Of a DNA stretch of 9,427 nucleotides, positions 1 to 6,984 are shown piece after piece. Under the pieces are notes generated by a model. It did not search any database. It saw only the letters and a list, made by a program, of their open reading frames with translations, and was not told where the DNA came from. How positions within the stretch are numbered: position 1 is the first letter of the stretch; each line of letters starts with the position of its first letter. Both the position numbers and the translations under genes were made by a program. Source of the stretch: an uncultured Clostridia bacterium (GTDB taxonomy: Bacteria; Bacillota; Clostridia; TANB77; CAG-508); contig CANQKB010000057.1 in NCBI GenBank assembly GCA_947624405.1, positions 1 to 9,427 on the forward strand, read 5' to 3'.

Positions 1-2874
1 CATAAATTTAGCATATACTTTAGTTCCTCCAACAGGTAATTCGTTTTCATTTATTGTAATTTCCAATCCTTTTCTTTCTTCTTCAGTTAAAAATTTAACT
101 GTATCACCTATTGTTAAACTTTCAATTACATATCCTTCATCTGGTTGAACTTTTACATTAATGCTCTTTCCAGTTCCCATTGTTATGTTTTCAGTTGCTT
201 TTCCATTGTATGTAACAGAACCACCTGTTGTACTTGATAAAACAACTGTCTTTTCTTTAACTGGTTCTCCGTTTCCTTGTAGTGTAGCTACAGTAAATGG
301 ACTGAATGAATCTACAATTATAATTAAACCTTGTGGAGTTACATCAACAGGTATATCTTCTACACCTGTAATATTTCCAAAATCATCATAAAGATAGTGA
401 TATATTTTGAATGTCTTTTCTCCACTTAAATATTGTTCATATGTTGTTCCTTGTGGGAAACCAATACTTACTCTTACCTTAGCTCCTGTTGAAACAACTA
501 CCTTTTTGCAAACTTGGAATATAATATCATAAGTATTTGTTTCACTTTCTATAATTTTGTCGTCTTTATATTCTGCGTTATCTTTTATTTCATCCATCAT
601 CTGATTTCTTTTTTCAGCTGAAGTTTCCGTTGTAACAAGTGCTAAACGATTTGAAATTTTAGTTAAATCCACTTCGCTAAATGCACCTTTTTCAGTTTCA
701 CCTGTTGCCATATCTTTAGTTGTCCATTCATTTGGATCTAATTCTGATGTACCAAGTAGTTGTGGTTGACCAAATACGTTAAAATCAATTCCTTGACTTC
801 TTAAAATATATGGGCAATAAATATTACCTATAGCCCAACACATATCATTTGGTACTTTCTTTGATTTTACACCAACTGCATTTGTTAAAGCTATTGTATA
901 AGCCATTTCATTTGATGAAAATGATGCATCTGGTGTGAATGTAAATGTAATTGCTGTTATACCTTCTACTTCTTCTACTACATCTTGTTCATTTCTTATT
1001 TTAACTTTTTCTTTTTCAAATTTTAAATTTGTTAGTTTTGATTTTTCGATTGCATCTTGTCTTTCGCCACCCATTGCACTTATAGCACTATATAAATTTA
1101 ATTTAATATCAGATTCACTTTTTCCTTCTGCTGGTATAAGTGGTTCTGTATATTCAACTCTCATGTTGTATGTTCCACCTAAATTTAATTTTACATATTG
1201 AGGTGGTGTTGCTTTTTTTATATATGGTGGGGCAATATATAAATCATGTGTATTTATAATTTCTGGTGTTTTTTCTGTTAAAAGTGATGCACTTCCTTTA
1301 TAATACAATCCACCATTTAATAAATCTTCTACAGTGCGATACTTTGGTGCGATATTTGTCACTGAAAATTGAATCATCTGTAAATGTGGCATTGGGAAAT
1401 ATATATAATGTGATTCGTGAGTTGTGCCATCATCATCTGTATATTGCACTGGTTTTCCATCTTTCATCCAAGTATTAGGTTCTAGTAATTTTCCAGTTGC
1501 ATTCTCTCTTTTTCCTTCGAAAATAGTACCTGTTGGATCATATATCTCTGGTGTAATATATCCCCAATCAGTATACTTCCATTCATTATCTACATCATCA
1601 TATTCGCCAAATCTAGCAAGCATATATATTCCTCTTTCAGCATTTTCCGTGTAGTTTCTTCCTTCATATGCTACTTCTACACCTGTTGTTTCTATAGCTT
1701 CTCCAGAGCCTCCACCATACATGCCACCTTCTGTATAGTCAACTCCAAATGCTCTTATTTGAAATTTATCTGAGTTATACCATTCTTCTCCACCTATTGG
1801 GCCTTGTTCTGCTATTGGATAACTAAATTCATAATTTGCTTCTGATAATACACCTGTTGAACAATGATGTACATTCATATCTGTTTCTCCAACAAGTAGG
1901 TATTGCCTTGTTTCTCTTGATGAATTTTTGTCATTAGAATCTCTTATTATTGGATCGTCCATTGTACAGTCTACTCCGTACCATTTATTGTCTATCTGTA
2001 CATAATTCCAAATGTGTTCTTCATCTTGTGTGTCTGTTACACGATATACACCGTATACACATATACAAGGTATGCCTAGTCTATCCATGATTGCTTTATA
2101 TCCTCTTGTGTAGCTCTCGCAAACACCTTCTCCATACATTAGGCAATCATAAGCTGTTCTTGCATTACTATTTGTTGTTACTTGATATTCATATCTGTAT
2201 ATCATGTTTTTCGTAACCCAATCGTGAGCAATTTTTGCAGCTTCTTTATTATATTCAGCACTACCCGCTGATGCTTGTGTAACTTTTGCTGTTTCTGCTT
2301 TTACATAATTTAATACTTCTGTCATTTTATTTTCATAATTTCTTCTTGCATCTGCAATATTGCTTTTGGTAAATCCAGGTAATAAATAATCATCTCTTTT
2401 TCCTGCTCCCAAATATGCGTGATATACTCCATCTTCGCTCAAAGTTACTCTTAAAGATATATCTGAATAATCAATCCAAAATGCATCTGGATAGTCATAT
2501 TGGAAAGCATCTCTGGCTGCTGCCATAGAGTATAGTAAACTTTGTGAACCTGTTGCATAAGCTTGTAATTGTTGTTGTGTTACAATACTTTTTGCTACAA
2601 GATCATAATCTTCCCCTTTTTCAAATGTACCTCCATTGTACATTTCAACCATAGCGTTATAAAACTTCAATGCATCTTGTCTTATTGCTGACTTTTCCTC
2701 AGTTTCATTTTTGCTTGATTGTTTTAATTGATTGCCAAAATACTGTGTTGCTACTGTAGTTGGCAACTGTGTACTGTCAGCAGCGTAAGTAACACCACTG
2801 AAACTAACCCAACTAAATTGAGCTAGCATAATTGTCAAAACAAGTAGTAAAGTTGTCAATTTTTTCATTTTCAT
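1..2874 (-). CDS. Large secreted transglutaminase-like surface protein (C-terminus off the left edge)
   Basis: An open frame of 958 codons has no stop before the window edge, so the C-terminus is missing. Residues 1-31 form a signal peptide (KMKK, a hydrophobic core, then VTYA with cleavage near A31/A32). A helical, polar region follows, then a transglutaminase-like core: Cys252 in GEGVCESYTRGYK, His287 in DEEHIWNYV and Asp302 in WYGVDCTMDDP make a complete papain-like triad. Residues about 330-860 look like beta-sandwich modules, ending in the DSFSPFTV signature at 855-862 that is common in clostridial surface proteins. Residues about 879-957 resemble an InlB B-type repeat (GGSVTYNGK...DEGYVIESLTI). 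Bacterial members of this superfamily may be proteases, amidases or cross-linkers; the substrate here is unknown. I infer an extracellular, possibly wall-attached protein. Two starts six bases apart (2874 and 2868) each have a ribosome binding site. A sorting signal could lie in the missing end. Confidence 0.93.
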   Translation of the reverse strand, partial: MKMKKLTTLLLVLTIMLAQFSWVSFSGVTYAADSTQLPTTVATQYFGNQLKQSSKNETEEKSAIRQDALKFYNAMVEMYNGGTFEKGEDYDLVAKSIVTQQQLQAYATGSQSLLYSMAAARDAFQYDYPDAFWIDYSDISLRVTLSEDGVYHAYLGAGKRDDYLLPGFTKSNIADARRNYENKMTEVLNYVKAETAKVTQASAGSAEYNKEAAKIAHDWVTKNMIYRYEYQVTTNSNARTAYDCLMYGEGVCESYTRGYKAIMDRLGIPCICVYGVYRVTDTQDEEHIWNYVQIDNKWYGVDCTMDDPIIRDSNDKNSSRETRQYLLVGETDMNVHHCSTGVLSEANYEFSYPIAEQGPIGGEEWYNSDKFQIRAFGVDYTEGGMYGGGSGEAIETTGVEVAYEGRNYTENAERGIYMLARFGEYDDVDNEWKYTDWGYITPEIYDPTGTIFEGKRENATGKLLEPNTWMKDGKPVQYTDDDGTTHESHYIYFPMPHLQMIQFSVTNIAPKYRTVEDLLNGGLYYKGSASLLTEKTPEIINTHDLYIAPPYIKKATPPQYVKLNLGGTYNMRVEYTEPLIPAEGKSESDIKLNLYSAISAMGGERQDAIEKSKLTNLKFEKEKVKIRNEQDVVEEVEGITAITFTFTPDASFSSNEMAYTIALTNAVGVKSKKVPNDMCWAIGNIYCPYILRSQGIDFNVFGQPQLLGTSELDPNEWTTKDMATGETEKGAFSEVDLTKISNRLALVTTETSAEKRNQMMDEIKDNAEYKDDKIIESETNTYDIIFQVCKKVVVSTGAKVRVSIGFPQGTTYEQYLSGEKTFKIYHYLYDDFGNITGVEDIPVDVTPQGLIIIVDSFSPFTVATLQGNGEPVKEKTVVLSSTTGGSVTYNGKATENITMGTGKSINVKVQPDEGYVIESLTIGDTVKFLTEEERKGLEITINENELPVGGTKVYAKFM

Positions 2875-2882
2875 ACCTTTTT

Positions 2883-2888
2883 TCCTTT
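2883..2888 (-). promoter_or_regulatory. Ribosome binding site of the transglutaminase-like gene
   Basis: AAAGGA on the minus strand lies 8 bases before the ATG at 2874. A second purine run, AAAAAGG, lies 7 bases before the in-frame ATG at 2868. Either start could be used; they differ by only two residues (MK) at the front of the signal peptide. Confidence 0.7.
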
Positions 2889-2938
2889 CTTCTTAATATT
2901 TTTTATCATTGTTTGTATTTGCCTTGTTGCTCGAGAAT

Positions 2939-2968
2939 ATTATAGCATTACAAAATATTCCAAGTCAA
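2939..2968 (-). promoter_or_regulatory. Sigma-A promoter of the transglutaminase-like gene
   Basis: On the minus strand TTGACT (2968-2963) and a perfect TATAAT (2944-2939) are separated by 18 bases, with TGC directly before the -10 (extended -10). Transcription would start near 2932, giving a leader of about 58 bases. This is the best promoter match in the divergent intergenic region. Confidence 0.8.
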
Positions 2969-3009
2969 GCAAATTTTGACGGATTTTCCAAGTTTTTTTG
3001 TCATTATTT

Positions 3010-3036
3010 TGTAACCTTTCTGTAATATTTTTGTAA
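3010..3036. repeat. Three TGTAA motifs at exact 11-bp period (possible regulator site)
   Basis: TGTAA occurs at 3010-3014, 3021-3025 and 3032-3036, each preceded by a pyrimidine-rich, mostly T stretch. Read on the minus strand this is TTACA-N6-TTACA-N6-TTACA. OmpR/PhoB-family response regulators commonly bind direct repeats spaced about one helical turn apart; the PhoP box of Bacillus is a known example. The sites lie about 78-104 bases upstream of the predicted start of the leftward transcript and over 110 bases from the rightward promoter. The AT-rich context makes chance occurrence possible. Confidence 0.35.
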
Positions 3037-3150
3037 TGTTTTTCATTTCCCTCATATTACATTATTTAGCCTTAAATTTGTGGTATTTCTTTCCATGTTT
3101 TAATAATATTTAAATTACTATTTTTATTTTCATCTATTCATTTATAAATT

Positions 3151-3180
3151 TTGTATAAATATAACTTTTGCGGATATAAT
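3151..3180 (+). promoter_or_regulatory. Candidate promoter of the sortase substrate gene
   Basis: TTGTAT (3151-3156) and a perfect TATAAT (3175-3180) are separated by 18 bases. The start would lie near 3187, leaving a leader of about 33 bases. The -10 is ideal but the -35 keeps only the TTG of the consensus, so this promoter is either weak or needs an activator. Confidence 0.5.
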
Positions 3181-3204
3181 AAGCAATATTATAAATTCAA
3201 AATG

Positions 3205-3210
3205 AAAGGA
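3205..3210 (+). promoter_or_regulatory. Ribosome binding site fixing the start of the sortase substrate
   Basis: AAAGGA lies 9 bases before the ATG at 3220. The other in-frame starts, at 3151 and 3202, have no comparable site. Only the 3220 start places a normal signal peptide (MKKISK plus a hydrophobic core) at the N-terminus. Confidence 0.75.
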
Positions 3211-3219
3211 TTTGATAAA

Positions 3220-4347
3220 ATGAAAAAAATAAGCAAATTAATTCTATTTGCAATGCTTTTATTAGCCTTAATTCTAATACCTAATTTATGTAATGCAGCA
3301 ACAGAAACAGTAAGTAATTCAGCTGATTTCATAGAAAAAGTTAGTCAAGCTGAAACTGGTGATACAATTGAATTAAATGGTAATATTGCACTAACTGGAC
3401 CTATTGAAATAAGTGATAAAAATTTAACAATCAATGGTAATGGACATACTATATCAAGAGATGCCAGTTGGAGTGTTCCAGGCACAAATGCTACATTTAT
3501 TACTGCAGGAGGAACTGGAACAACCGTAACTTTGAACAATGTTACTTTAACAGGAAGTTTAAAATATGGTGGTCAAGCATATAATGGTGGTCACCTTATA
3601 TTAAATGGTGTAACAATTTCTGATTGTGCATATGCTGGTGTATTAATTAATGGTGGTACAATTGAAGTTATAGATTTAAATTTAGGACACAATCATGAAC
3701 CAGACAATATTGGTATTGAAATTGGTATGGGACAAGATGTTACAACTACACCAAAATTAGTTATGAATGGTGCTATAACAACTGATGAAACTGAAAACGT
3801 CATTTATCTTGCAGAAAATGACGAGCTTACAGGATTTGATGTAGAAAATACAGATGATTCTGAGCAAAAGATTTTTGTACAAGGTAACCAAGTTGTCGTA
3901 ACTGATGCTGAGAACAAAGTTTTATATACAAGTAATGAAACTGAAGTTGAACTTGGTGGTAATGATTATGTGGAGAACAAAACTATAACACTTCATATAA
4001 ATAACAAAACTATAAGCTTTAGTGTTCCTCCTTCAACAACTGTTACAAAAACTGCTTTAGAAGAACTAATTGATTTAGATGCACTAGGAGTTAGCAATTA
4101 TACTATAGAAGGATATTACACAACAGCAGAATTTACAACAGCATTCGACTTTAACACTCCAATTACAGATGATACTGACATTTATGTAAAACTTACAGAA
4201 GTAGCAGTAACTCCTGCTCCAGAAGCAACTACACCCCAAAAAGATACAACTCCAAAAACAGGTGATTCAAGCTATGTAAATATTGCCATAGCAGTAGTTG
4301 CTTTATCTATTGTAGGTATTGCATTATTAAAAAGAAAAGAATTCTAA
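3220..4347 (+). CDS. Secreted beta-helix-like surface protein with TPKTG cell wall sorting signal
   Basis: A 375-residue protein. Residues 1-26 are a signal peptide (MKKISK, hydrophobic stretch, LCNA). Residues about 30-200 have repeating short strands such as LTINGNGHTI, VTLNNVTLTG, HLILNGVTI and LVMNGAI, typical of right-handed parallel beta-helix (pectate-lyase-like) folds. No catalytic set is evident, so adhesion or a structural role is as likely as sugar cleavage. Residues about 255-325 resemble an InlB/Listeria-Bacteroides type repeat, ending in the strand FNTPITDDTDIYVKL. A Pro/Thr-rich spacer (329-346) leads to TPKTG (344-348), a membrane segment (about 352-370) and the tail KRKEF: a complete sorting signal, although its first residue is Thr instead of Leu. 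The next gene is a class B sortase, so this protein is probably its dedicated substrate, anchored through the TPKT threonine. The molecular function of the exposed part is not recognised. Confidence 0.9.
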   Translation: MKKISKLILFAMLLLALILIPNLCNAATETVSNSADFIEKVSQAETGDTIELNGNIALTGPIEISDKNLTINGNGHTISRDASWSVPGTNATFITAGGTGTTVTLNNVTLTGSLKYGGQAYNGGHLILNGVTISDCAYAGVLINGGTIEVIDLNLGHNHEPDNIGIEIGMGQDVTTTPKLVMNGAITTDETENVIYLAENDELTGFDVENTDDSEQKIFVQGNQVVVTDAENKVLYTSNETEVELGGNDYVENKTITLHINNKTISFSVPPSTTVTKTALEELIDLDALGVSNYTIEGYYTTAEFTTAFDFNTPITDDTDIYVKLTEVAVTPAPEATTPQKDTTPKTGDSSYVNIAIAVVALSIVGIALLKRKEF

Positions 4348-4399
4348 AAAACACTTGAATGAAATGTAATTTATTTTCATTTGTTCCAAAAAAACTATA

Positions 4400-4453
4400 G
4401 CCTACATTAGTTCTTTGCTAATTAATAGACTAATGTAGGCACTTATCTTTTTT
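4400..4453 (+). terminator. Perfect 12-bp hairpin between substrate and sortase genes (leaky terminator or attenuator)
   Basis: GCCTACATTAGT (4400-4411) pairs perfectly with ACTAATGTAGGC (4429-4440) around a 17-base loop. A T6 run (4448-4453) follows only after seven further bases, which is later than in an efficient intrinsic terminator. The ribosome binding site of the sortase gene begins a few bases on. No separate promoter is visible for the sortase, so readthrough is probably needed. I infer that the hairpin lowers sortase expression relative to its substrate, or stabilises the upstream message after processing. An A7 run (4388-4394) before it gives weak terminator character on the other strand as well. 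Confidence 0.65.
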
Positions 4454-4459
4454 ATAGAA

Positions 4460-4466
4460 GAGGTGA
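4460..4466 (+). promoter_or_regulatory. Ribosome binding site fixing the sortase start
   Basis: GAGGTGA lies 11 bases before the ATG at 4478. An in-frame GTG at 4463 sits inside this site and has no good site of its own, so the ATG is preferred. Confidence 0.65.
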
Positions 4467-4477
4467 ATATTAAAATA

Positions 4478-5254
4478 ATGAAAAACTTTTATCATAGGCT
4501 TATCTACATATTGTTAGTTTTTATTATTGTTGTAGCAGACATCTTTATTATAAGATACTGCACTGATATGTATCGTGCCAAAAAGCAAAGTAGCCTCTTA
4601 AACAATATAAAAATCGATGAAAATATCATTATTCAGTCTGCAACTTCCTCTCCTCCTGCTCCACAGAAAACCGAAAGAATGTTGCAACTTGAAGAATTGC
4701 AAAAAGAAAATTCTGATATCGTTGCTTGGATTGAAATTGAAGGTACTGAAATCAATTATCCTGTTTTGCAAACCACAGATAATGATTTTTATATGAATCG
4801 TGATTATAAAAAATCCTACTCATCTGCTGGCTCAATTTTCTTAGATAAAGACTTTTCGTGGTCTCCAAAAAGCTGTAATTTTTTAATATATGGTCACAAT
4901 ATGAAAAATGGAACCATGTTTCAAAATCTCTTAAAATATAAGGACAAAGCCTTTTTTGATGAGCATCCTACTATTCGTTTTACTACTAATGAAGAAGATT
5001 CAACATATGAAATTATTTCAGTATTTCAATCTCGTGTATATTATAAATACGAGACAAATGTCTTTAGGTATTATTACTTTGTAAACGCAGAAACTGAAGA
5101 TGAATATAATAATTTTGTAAATAATGCAAAATCCGCTTCTCTGTATGATACTGGCAAAACAGCCACATTCGGCGACCAATTAATTACACTATCTACCTGT
5201 GCATATCATACAGAGGATGGGCGTTTTGTAGTCGTTGGCAGACTAAAAAATTAA
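4478..5254 (+). CDS. srtB: Class B sortase
   Basis: A 258-residue membrane-anchored transpeptidase. Sortases cleave the sorting signal of an exported protein after Thr, form a thioester with their Cys and transfer the protein to cell wall peptidoglycan. Residues about 7-26 are a single N-terminal membrane anchor, with the catalytic domain outside. The domain starts at about residue 68 with class B features: LQKENSDIVAWIEIEGTEINYPVLQ (70-98) and a long FYMNRDYKKSYSSAGSIFLD stretch (104-123). Catalytic residues are all present: His140 in YGHNMKNGTMF, Cys241 in TLSTC and Arg249 in GRFVVVGRL. The length is normal for SrtB. It lies 130 bases after a gene encoding a TPKTG-ending protein, its likely substrate. 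No haem-uptake genes, the usual partners of SrtB in Staphylococcus and Listeria, are visible, so an adhesin-anchoring role as in Clostridioides difficile is more likely. Its stop codon overlaps the convergent UPF0182 stop. Confidence 0.95.
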   Translation: MKNFYHRLIYILLVFIIVVADIFIIRYCTDMYRAKKQSSLLNNIKIDENIIIQSATSSPPAPQKTERMLQLEELQKENSDIVAWIEIEGTEINYPVLQTTDNDFYMNRDYKKSYSSAGSIFLDKDFSWSPKSCNFLIYGHNMKNGTMFQNLLKYKDKAFFDEHPTIRFTTNEEDSTYEIISVFQSRVYYKYETNVFRYYYFVNAETEDEYNNFVNNAKSASLYDTGKTATFGDQLITLSTCAYHTEDGRFVVVGRLKN

Positions 5255-6984
5255 TTAACATTATTTCCAATAGTAGTTCCCATATTAACAACAATATCAT
5301 TAGTTACATTTGTATTTTCGTTTTCTCCACCATTTGCATTTTTATCGTTCTCACGAATACTCTCAAGCTGTTTTATCAAAGTCTGTAGTGCCTCTATATC
5401 ACGTCCCATTTGTGCCCAATCACCTGAACTATTTGATTCCTCTAGATTATTATTAGCTTTAATAATAGAATCAATTAATCCTTCTACTGTACTATTATCC
5501 TCTACCTCAACACTTACAGCTTTGTCAGGTGAAAGTAATTTTTCTATCGCCTCAGCAACATTTGCACCAATTGCAACTTTATTTCCTGATGCAACTATAA
5601 CTTTTTTCAAAACAGGTACACTATTTACTTCATTAAGTGATGTTTGATAAATAGGTACAACATAAATAAGCGTGTTTTTTACAGGAATAATCATCATTTC
5701 CTTTGAAATTCTAGTTCCAGTTACATTTAAGCTTGAGACCTCTGCCGAAATTGTTTCATCTTGTTCAATTAAATTTTCAAGTTGCCTCAAACCCAATACT
5801 ATACTATCTCCTGTAAATTTATGTAATTCTAAAATATTTTTTCCACTATCAACAGTTCCAACTAGATACGCATTTAAACTTTCTTTACCATATAAGTTAT
5901 ACGCCGTAATTAATCCCATTTGTATTTCATTTGATTTTTCGTCTTTTATTACAGAATAGTATGGTTCTATTTTTTTATATGCTGTACTAGAAGTTAAACC
6001 TGAAAATGAGGCTATTTCCCATATATCATTTCCTCTATACAAAACATCTGGTGTAATTCCATGATACAAACACAACATTTCTGCTTGTATATTATACAAA
6101 AACTCTGAATATGTAAAATTCTTTGATATACTTTCATCTAATTCTGATATATCTTTAAACAACCCTTCATACATATTGTTATAAACCATTGCAATCGGAT
6201 CTGTTTTGTCCGTTATGAAAAAATTAGTTGTTCCATCAAAAGCATCTATAATTACTTTTACTGAGTTTCTAATATAATTAATTTCTTTTGTACTGTTTCT
6301 ATACACAATTTTAGTTTTTTGAGAATAAGGATATTCATTTGCCACTGTATAGGCATCAATGACCCAATAAAGTTTTCCATCTCCTGATATTACTAAATAT
6401 GGTTTCTCATCATACATCAAATACGGCATAATTTGCTCTGCCCTTTCGATTATATTTCTATTTAATAATATCTTACTATCTTTCCCAGAAAACATTAAAC
6501 CTAAATTTCCTTTAGCAATAGCTACGCAACTTTTATCAAAGAAATTTAATTGAATTCCACCCTCTCCATCATAACTATATGTTTCATTTTCTGTTGCTCC
6601 TTTAGGATAGTCGAATTCATCTTTTTTATTAGATACAGCTATTGCAAGATTCTCTTTTGTACCATAATATATTCTAGGTTCTGCTATTTTTGTATTTTCA
6701 AAGTCTCTTAAAACATATTTTATATTACCAGCTTCATCTGTTTCTGTTGCATTGACTATAACAGCACCATAACCATGCGTATATATATCACCTTGAGAAT
6801 TATTATCAATTTCACGACCTGCAACATACACTAATTTATTGTTATATATTGTAGCCTTTGCATTACTATATGTATAATATCCACTACTTGTCTGTGTCTG
6901 CAATAAATTATTTATTGCGACATCCTTTGTTACAACAGGTATATTTTCTATTATTTTACTATTTTCCTCAGCTTCTTTACCGAG
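5251..6984 (-). CDS. UPF0182 family protein, C-terminal fragment (frameshifted)
   Basis: This open frame of about 577 codons carries the large extracytoplasmic domain of the UPF0182 (COG1615) family. Counted from 6984, family landmarks appear in order: EENSKIIENIPVVTKDV near the front, THGYGAVIVNA, RIYYGTKENLAIAV, DEFDYPKG, YDGEGGIQLNFF, ERAEQIMPYL, WVIDAYT (207-213) with EYPYSQ, IRNSVKVIIDAFDG (238-251), AEMLCLYHGITPDVLY, and GDWAQMGRDIEAL near the end. An Asn-rich tail of about 30 residues closes the protein. The only early start, TTG at 6903, has no ribosome binding site and would remove conserved sequence, so independent translation is unlikely. It continues the upstream fragment (6977-8038) after a one-base shift. 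The family function is unknown. The fragment may be a dead gene or an artefact of a sequencing error. Confidence 0.88.
   Translation of the reverse strand, partial: LGKEAEENSKIIENIPVVTKDVAINNLLQTQTSSGYYTYSNAKATIYNNKLVYVAGREIDNNSQGDIYTHGYGAVIVNATETDEAGNIKYVLRDFENTKIAEPRIYYGTKENLAIAVSNKKDEFDYPKGATENETYSYDGEGGIQLNFFDKSCVAIAKGNLGLMFSGKDSKILLNRNIIERAEQIMPYLMYDEKPYLVISGDGKLYWVIDAYTVANEYPYSQKTKIVYRNSTKEINYIRNSVKVIIDAFDGTTNFFITDKTDPIAMVYNNMYEGLFKDISELDESISKNFTYSEFLYNIQAEMLCLYHGITPDVLYRGNDIWEIASFSGLTSSTAYKKIEPYYSVIKDEKSNEIQMGLITAYNLYGKESLNAYLVGTVDSGKNILELHKFTGDSIVLGLRQLENLIEQDETISAEVSSLNVTGTRISKEMMIIPVKNTLIYVVPIYQTSLNEVNSVPVLKKVIVASGNKVAIGANVAEAIEKLLSPDKAVSVEVEDNSTVEGLIDSIIKANNNLEESNSSGDWAQMGRDIEALQTLIKQLESIRENDKNANGGENENTNVTNDIVVNMGTTIGNNVN

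Larger units (their letters stand above)
2875..3219. other. Divergent intergenic region, no gene
   Basis: These 345 bases separate the leftward transglutaminase-like gene from the rightward sortase substrate gene. They hold one strong leftward promoter, a weaker rightward promoter and the periodic TGTAA motif. The stretch 3037-3150 is AT-rich, and I see no RNA gene, riboswitch or strong hairpin in it. An in-frame ATG at 3151 would extend the rightward gene by 23 residues. That ATG lacks a ribosome binding site and overlaps the candidate -35 element, so I treat the extension as non-coding. Confidence 0.75.

Noticed and set aside
935..1654. Three plus-strand open frames (935-1201, 1266-1478, 1424-1654), and another at 161-391.
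   Set aside because: All are antisense to the continuous 958-codon transglutaminase-like gene. They overlap or follow each other without ribosome binding sites and have no recognisable domains.
3220..3300. Lipoprotein signal in the sortase substrate (Cys at residue 24).
   Set aside because: The residues before Cys (PNL) do not fit a lipobox, and an ordinary signal peptidase site (CNA) follows immediately. The C-terminal sorting signal already explains surface attachment.
3345..3539. A 64-codon minus-strand open frame inside the sortase substrate gene.
   Set aside because: It is antisense to a well-supported gene with a signal peptide and sorting signal, and it has no start-site evidence.
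4357..4386. A possible hairpin directly after the substrate stop codon (GAA/AAATG with CATTT/TTC).
   Set aside because: The stem is interrupted by an internal loop, is AT-only apart from a few pairs, and is not followed by a T run. The hairpin at 4400-4440 is far stronger.
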